Shown one piece after another: positions 13,134 to 17,222 of a DNA stretch of 17,222 nt. How positions within the stretch are numbered: position 1 is the first letter of the stretch; every line of letters starts with the position of its first letter. The notes under the pieces are model-generated. The model was not told where the DNA came from and did no database searches. It saw only the letters and a list, made by a program, of their open reading frames with translations. Position numbers and translations under genes: made by a program. Origin of the DNA: JAMBLL01 sp964460075 (lineage in GTDB: Bacteria; Actinomycetota; Acidimicrobiia; Spongiisociales; UBA5794); assembly GCA_964460075.1 (NCBI GenBank), contig CAYWPC010000037.1, positions 1-17,222 of the forward strand, in the 5' to 3' direction.

Positions 13134-13303
13134 GACGAAAGAATACTTGGTACACGCAAGACCCGCATACAAGGACGTCTTGGGAAACAAGCGTTACCCG
13201 AGCACGCCAAGCAAAGCCGACCTGCCGCAACGGTGAGCACAGGCCCGAGCCACAACAAATCAGCGGATCGGCTGGATACTGAGTCCTAGCTACCAAGTAC
13301 TGT
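13134..13303. promoter_or_regulatory. Divergent ybaB/dnaX promoter region with matched elements
   Basis: TACTTGGTA (13144-13152) and its exact reverse complement TACCAAGTA (13291-13299) lie at the two ends of this intergenic space. Read in the direction of each gene, both show the same element just before the start codon: TACCAAGTACTGT for dnaX and TACCAAGTATTCT for ybaB (11 of 13 identical), ending about 8 and 2 bases before the ATGs. The last six bases of each (TACTGT, TATTCT) fit a -10 box. Between them I see no recognisable RNA gene; a signal recognition particle RNA, often found near dnaX, is not evident. Confidence 0.5.
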
Positions 13304-13311
13304 TGGAGCCG

Positions 13312-15108
13312 ATGCAGCACAGAGCCCTCTACAACAAGTACCGACCACAGCGATTCGACGAGGTCATCGGTCAGGACCATGTCACTGCGACGTTGACGCG
13401 CGAGATCATCGAAGACAAGGTTGCCCACGCGTACTTGTTCACGGGGCCGAGGGGAACAGGCAAAACCACGTCCGCCCGCCTGCTCGCGAAAGCCCTCAAC
13501 TGCGTGAACCGTGAACCTAACGGCGAGCCATGCAACACGTGTAACTCCTGTATGGCAATCACGGATGGCACGTCACTCGACGTGATCGAGCTCGACGCTG
13601 CGTCACACAACAAGGTCGAAGACATTCGAGAGATCCGGATGAACGTCAGCACCGTCGCTGCAGCTCCAGGGGCGCGGAGGGTCTACATCCTCGACGAGGC
13701 ACACATGCTGTCGCGGGCTGCGAGCAACGCGTTGTTGAAGACACTCGAGGAGCCGCCGGAACATGTCGTCTTCGCTCTGGCCACGACTGAGCCGTACAAG
13801 CTCCTCGACACCATCCGCTCGCGCACACAGAGATTCGACTTTCAGCCAATCGCCACCGAGACACTCATCGAGTTTCTTGCCACAGTCGCCAACAGAGAGG
13901 GATTCACCCACGACCGTGCAGCGCTCGGAGCCGTCACGTCCCATGCCGGTGGATCGGTGCGAGACGCCTTGAGCCTCCTTGAACAAGTCGCAGCCCTCGG
14001 CGCGGGCACCGTTTCAAGCGCCGGAGTCGGAAGGGCCCTCGGGCTCGCCGACCGAAAGAACCACGGGCGACTACTCGACGCGATGCATCGCAACGACGCA
14101 CCTGGCGCCCTCACCTTGATCGCTGAACTTGCAGCCCATGGCACAGATCTGCGCCGCTTCGTCGCCGACACCATCGGATACCTCAGAGGCGTCTTCCTGG
14201 CTCAGTACACCAACAACGTCGAGGAAGTAGCAGACGAGACCGACGAAGTCATCGACCAGTGGAAGCAGCAGGCCACGACACTGTCGAGTGTTGAGGTGCT
14301 GCGAGCGATCGACGAGCTCTCACGTGCCCTTCTCCATCTCCGTGACGGCAGAGAGGAGCGGCTCGTCGTCGAACTTGCTGTGCTGAAGCTGACGCGGCCA
14401 GAAACGACCCAAGATATCGAGTCACTGACGGTGAGGTTCGAACGGCTCGAGCGTGAAGTCCGCGAGCTCAAACGCACCACACCGACACCACAGCCGGACG
14501 CATCCACCCCACACCAGGACGGGCCGCTGAACCCGGATCGGCCGTTCGCAGCCTCAGATCCCCCTCCAACACCACGTCCAAGTACGTCCACGACCTCCGA
14601 AGCACCGACCAAGCCCATTCCAGATGCCGCACCGACGACACCAGATGAGATGCCAACAAAGCCTCAACCTGTCGTGGCAGCTCCAACGGCTGACATCACG
14701 ATCGAGGCGTTCGAGCGTGTCTGGCCTGCCATCGTTGCAACGATTCGCCAGGACGTCGGCCCCCGTCGCCATGCGCTCCTTCGCGAGGCTGCCCCCGTGT
14801 CCATTGAGGGCGGGACTGTGGTGTTCGAGGTCGCATCTCACATGCATTTCCATCTTGAGCAACTCAAGTCGGACGAAGGGATCACCAATGCCATTGCCAC
14901 AGCAGGGTCCGAGCAGCTTGGACAGCCGATCAATGTCGTCTTTCGCTCTGCGGACGCACCGCAGCTAAGCCAAGAGGAAGATGCAGGACGCGCTCCAGAC
15001 AAGGACGACCTCCTCGATGCAGGTGACGACGCCGTGGATCCCGCCAGTGTCGTACTCGACATCCTCGGCGGGGAGATCGTTAGCGACACCGACGATTCGG
15101 GCCATTGA
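13312..15108 (+). CDS. dnaX: DNA polymerase III subunits gamma and tau
   Basis: This 598-aa clamp-loader ATPase opens the sliding clamp and tethers the replicase. Motifs: ALYNKYRPQRFDEVIGQ at 5-21, Walker A GPRGTGKT at 45-52, zinc module cysteines Cys64, Cys74, Cys77, Cys80, Walker B DEAH at 128-131, then LLKTLEEPP. A Pro/Thr-rich, disordered linker spans about 385-455, followed by a folded tau-like C-terminal domain (AFERVWPAIVATIRQD). The ATG at 13312 gives the usual four residues before ALY. A TTG at 13303 would add three residues and has no ribosome site. No obvious slippery heptamer is noticed for gamma synthesis. The next gene starts 2 bp beyond its stop. Confidence 0.96.
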   Translation: MQHRALYNKYRPQRFDEVIGQDHVTATLTREIIEDKVAHAYLFTGPRGTGKTTSARLLAKALNCVNREPNGEPCNTCNSCMAITDGTSLDVIELDAASHNKVEDIREIRMNVSTVAAAPGARRVYILDEAHMLSRAASNALLKTLEEPPEHVVFALATTEPYKLLDTIRSRTQRFDFQPIATETLIEFLATVANREGFTHDRAALGAVTSHAGGSVRDALSLLEQVAALGAGTVSSAGVGRALGLADRKNHGRLLDAMHRNDAPGALTLIAELAAHGTDLRRFVADTIGYLRGVFLAQYTNNVEEVADETDEVIDQWKQQATTLSSVEVLRAIDELSRALLHLRDGREERLVVELAVLKLTRPETTQDIESLTVRFERLEREVRELKRTTPTPQPDASTPHQDGPLNPDRPFAASDPPPTPRPSTSTTSEAPTKPIPDAAPTTPDEMPTKPQPVVAAPTADITIEAFERVWPAIVATIRQDVGPRRHALLREAAPVSIEGGTVVFEVASHMHFHLEQLKSDEGITNAIATAGSEQLGQPINVVFRSADAPQLSQEEDAGRAPDKDDLLDAGDDAVDPASVVLDILGGEIVSDTDDSGH

Positions 15109-15110
15109 CA

Positions 15111-15805
15111 ATGCGCCTCGGTATCGACCTCGACGGAGTCGTTGCAGATTTCAACACAGGCTGGATGACGCGTTACAACGACGAATTCGGAACCGACCTC
15201 AGCCCATCGCTGGTCACCTCCTGGGACGCGATGATCCCGCTCACCCACTTCCTTTCCATAGACGAATTCTGGGAGTGGGCACGCAACGGTTCGGGCCCTG
15301 GGCTATTCAGACATCTCCCACTATTCGACGGCGCCAAGCCGGCACTCAACCGACTGAGCAAGAATCACGAGATCGTGATCATCACTACGAAGCCTTCGTG
15401 GGCCAACGCTGAGACGTTCTCATGGGTCGGTGAGCATGAGCTCCCAACACGCGAAATCCACATTATTGGAGAGAAGTGGCTCGTCGACTGCGACGTGTAC
15501 CTCGATGACGGGCCGCACAACCTGGAGTCGCTGGTCGCTCGCCGTCCAGATCGGACGGTGTGCAGGTTCATTCGCCCGTGGAACCGACCCATACGCGGTG
15601 TCATAGATGTNNNNNNNNNNNNNNNNNNNNNNNNNNNNNNNNNNNNNNNNNNNNNNNNNNNNNNNNNNNNNNNNNNNNNNNNNNNNNNNNNNNNNNNNNN
15701 NNNNNNNNNNCGGTGTGCAGGTTCATTCGCCCGTGGAACCGACCCATACGCGGTGTCATAGATGTCGACGGTTGGGACACCTTCGAGACCGTCATCGGTG
15801 CGTGA
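15111..15805 (+). CDS. HAD-type 5'(3')-deoxyribonucleotidase-like protein, interrupted by a false scaffold gap
   Basis: The start MRLGIDLDGVVADFN carries the HAD nucleophile motif DxDGV (Asp6, Asp8). TTK (92-94), Lys122 in EKW and LDDGPHN (131-137) supply motifs II-IV, as in the NT5C / 5'(3')-deoxyribonucleotidase group, which dephosphorylates nucleoside monophosphates. The frame runs into 100 Ns at 15611. The 55 bp before the Ns are repeated exactly after them. Joining 15111-15610 directly to 15766-15805 gives 540 bp, an unbroken 179-codon gene ending PIRGVIDVDGWDTFETVIGA. The ATG at 15111 lies 2 bp beyond the dnaX stop; a TTG at 15105 is less likely. Substrate is inferred from family. Confidence 0.82.
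15556..15765 (+). repeat. Exact 55-bp duplication flanking the N gap, assembly artefact
   Basis: Bases 15556-15610 (starting CGGTGTGCAGGTTC, ending GTCATAGATGT) are identical to 15711-15765. The repeat abuts the Ns on both sides, so two contigs ended in the same 55-mer. Fifty-five is a common de Bruijn k-mer length, and assemblers leave such end overlaps. Merging the copies preserves the reading frame exactly. Confidence 0.9.
15611..15710. other. Scaffold gap of 100 Ns
   Basis: One hundred unresolved bases of conventional placeholder length, lying inside the nucleotidase gene. Flanking evidence indicates that no sequence is really missing. Confidence 0.97.
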
Positions 15806-15893
15806 TCGACTTCTGAGAGATCGCCGTCGCGCAATCAACTAGGCTTGCATCTAGCTGGGGAGCCGCGTTGGCTTCCCTGGGAGGAGATACAGA

Positions 15894-17060
15894 ATGCGAA
15901 GGCGAAATATCGTCTTGCTGTTGACAGCGTTCATGCTGGTCCTTGCCGCTTGCGCTTCGACTGGGTCGGAAGAGACAACGACGACCGCAGCACCGTCGGG
16001 CGGCGAAGCCGCAACGACGACAACGCAAGCCAAGACTCAGGAAACGACGACGACAGCCGCGCCGACAACGACGCAGGCCGACCCGAAGGCAGACTGGCCT
16101 GAAACGCTCGTCTTCGGATTCATTCCTTCAGAACGGCAGGAAAAGCTAGCAGACACCGTTCAACCGTACATGGACTATCTGTCCGAGCAGCTCGGTATCA
16201 CCGTTGAGGGTGTCATCACTGCTGACTACAACGGCCTCGTGGTCGCCATGGGCGCAGGTCAGGCGGACCTTGGTGCCTTTGGCCCGTTCGGCTATGTCCA
16301 AGCGGCTGGGCAGTACCCGACGATCGAGGTGCTGATCCAATCGATCCGGTTCGGATCCGCTACGTACCATGGTCAGTGGTTCACCAACGACCCATCGATT
16401 TGCGATGCACCTCCCGTACCTGGTGCCCTGGAAAACCAGCCGGACGGTTCCGTGCTGCTCAAGGGTCCGACAGACGTTGTGGCACTTCAGGTCGGCTGGA
16501 AGTACATCGACGGTGTCCTAGGCCCAGAGGTTCTCGAAGACGGTAGGGCTGTCTCGCCAGGTTTGGCTTGCACTGCCTCGCTCGACAAGGTCGCAGGTAA
16601 GAGCATTGCGTTCACGAGCGCTACATCAACTTCTGGTGGAGTGTTCCCACAACTGCAACTACTCAACGCAGGAATCGACCTTGAGAACGACATCAACTTC
16701 GAATATGTCGGCTCACACGACAACACGGTCGCAGCGGTCTACAACGGCGACTTCGACATCGGTCTCTCATACGACGATGCCCGTCGGACGCTCCGTAAGG
16801 ACCAGCCGGACGTCGGTGACAAGGTGATCGTATTCAACATCACCAGTGAGATCCCGAACGACGTCGTGGCAGTTCGTGGTGAGCTGCCCGACAATCTCAA
16901 GCAGGCTGTCTACGACGCAACCGAGGCGTACCTCGCCACGGATGAAGGTGAAGCAGTCTTCGACGAGATCTACGGCTGGACCGGAATCCGTCCGGCAATC
17001 GACTCGGATTTCGATGTTGTTCGTGAAGCAGCCAAGAAGCTTGGCGTCACGGAAGGATGA
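15894..17060 (+). CDS. phnD: Phosphonate/phosphate-type ABC transporter substrate-binding lipoprotein
   Basis: This 388-aa PhnD-family protein has a signal peptide MRRRNIVLLLTAFMLVLAAC with lipobox LAAC, anchoring Cys20 to the membrane. Residues about 25-66 are a low-complexity Thr/Ala/Gln linker, a spacer often seen in actinobacterial lipoproteins. The binding domain starts near LVFGFIPSERQEKL. It contains VVAMGAGQADLGAFGPFGYV, the Ser/Thr cluster AFTSATSTSGGVFPQLQL typical of the phosphonate pocket, and YNGDFDIGLSYDDARRT. A strong ribosome site, GGGAGGAGA (15879-15887), precedes the ATG. A phnC-like ATPase follows after 47 bp. Phosphonate, phosphite and phosphate binders cannot be separated by eye, so the substrate is uncertain. 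Confidence 0.9.
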   Translation: MRRRNIVLLLTAFMLVLAACASTGSEETTTTAAPSGGEAATTTTQAKTQETTTTAAPTTTQADPKADWPETLVFGFIPSERQEKLADTVQPYMDYLSEQLGITVEGVITADYNGLVVAMGAGQADLGAFGPFGYVQAAGQYPTIEVLIQSIRFGSATYHGQWFTNDPSICDAPPVPGALENQPDGSVLLKGPTDVVALQVGWKYIDGVLGPEVLEDGRAVSPGLACTASLDKVAGKSIAFTSATSTSGGVFPQLQLLNAGIDLENDINFEYVGSHDNTVAAVYNGDFDIGLSYDDARRTLRKDQPDVGDKVIVFNITSEIPNDVVAVRGELPDNLKQAVYDATEAYLATDEGEAVFDEIYGWTGIRPAIDSDFDVVREAAKKLGVTEG

Positions 17061-17068
17061 TCAGATAG

Positions 17069-17098
17069 TTGGAGGGGCCCCGGTCGGGGTCCCTCCAA
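17069..17098 (+). terminator. Hairpin between phnD and phnC, terminator or processing/attenuation element
   Basis: TTGGAGGGGCCCC (17069-17081) pairs with GGGGTCCCTCCAA (17086-17098) as a 13-bp stem containing one G-U pair, closed by a GGTC loop. The following bases, TCTTCTCCC, are pyrimidine-rich but not a clean U tract. The position, between a binding-protein gene and its ATPase gene, is typical of hairpins that keep binding-protein mRNA abundant while reducing read-through. Confidence 0.75.
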
Positions 17099-17107
17099 TC
17101 TTCTCCC

Positions 17108-17222
17108 ATGTCAACCATTATCTTCGACGGAGCTTCCGTCACGTACCCGGGCGGCCTCGTCGCGCTCAAGGACATCGACCTCACGATCGATGAGGGTGAA
17201 TTCGTCGTCATCGTCGGACTCT
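17108..17222 (+). CDS. phnC: ABC transporter ATP-binding protein, 5' part (PhnC-like)
   Basis: ATG at 17108 opens a frame that runs off the window end after 38 codons. It reads STIIFDGASVTYPGGLVALK and then DIDLTIDEGEFVVIVGL. This is the N-terminal strand region of an ABC ATPase leading into the Walker A loop, which would begin at the cut (VGL, then expected SGAGKS). With the PhnD-type binding protein just upstream it is most likely the ATPase of the same importer; permease genes would be expected beyond. Start choice is supported by the standard YPGG...ALKDIDL spacing, although the ribosome site (CTTCTCCC before ATG) is poor. Confidence 0.85.
   Translation, partial: MSTIIFDGASVTYPGGLVALKDIDLTIDEGEFVVIVGL

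Noticed and set aside
13134..13303. Signal recognition particle RNA (ffs) upstream of dnaX
   Set aside because: The diagnostic GGAA tetraloop with its flanking asymmetric loop motif is not found on either strand. Only a short CGCAACGG resemblance exists.
15556..15765. Genuine tandem duplication inside the nucleotidase gene
   Set aside because: Both copies abut the N run exactly and collapse restores the frame, so an assembly overlap is far simpler.

Overview
The window looks like chromosome from an actinobacterium, probably a deep-branching, uncultured, Acidimicrobiia-like lineage assembled from short reads. The inference rests on moderately high GC, the dnaX / ybaB-recR / lysC-asd neighbourhood, a lysC with an internal beta-subunit start, a methylmalonyl-CoA epimerase / thiolase pair with an epsilon-type carboxylase subunit, Thr-rich lipoprotein linkers, and tRNA-Arg(ACG) fragments of actinobacterial type. 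No rRNA or other phylogenetic marker is present, so the assignment is tentative.

Accessory part (1-2774): two tandem cassettes, both read on the + strand. Each has a 122-bp left repeat, cargo, a 16-bp right boundary motif, and the 3' half of a tRNA-Arg(ACG) gene on the minus strand. Cassette 1 carries a ribbon-helix-helix antitoxin and a Doc toxin. Cassette 2 carries a 444-aa Fic protein with its own inhibitory helix and an apparent C-terminal winged helix. The left repeats carry GTCCACA heptamers on a 10-bp register, resembling actinobacterial DnaA boxes. No integrase is present. This is the strongest candidate for an undescribed system: a small accreting array of Fic-fold cassettes at a tRNA-Arg site.

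Core part (2775-17222): lysC-asd (minus) make aspartate semialdehyde. Divergent from them is a run of a lipoprotein cyclophilin, a 55-aa membrane protein, a PHP phosphoesterase and a membrane histidine kinase. It is followed by methylmalonyl-CoA epimerase, an acyl-CoA carboxylase epsilon-like subunit, acetyl-CoA acetyltransferase and class II fructose-1,6-bisphosphatase (propionate / acyl-CoA metabolism and gluconeogenesis). A minus-strand operon ybaB-recR-QTMAN-like glycosyltransferase faces dnaX across a 178-bp divergent promoter region. dnaX is followed by a 5'-nucleotidase (HAD) gene, then a phosphonate/phosphate-type ABC uptake operon (phnD, then phnC running off the window).

A 100-N scaffold gap (15611-15710) is flanked by an exact 55-bp duplication. 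It appears to be a false gap: collapsing it restores an intact 179-codon nucleotidase gene.
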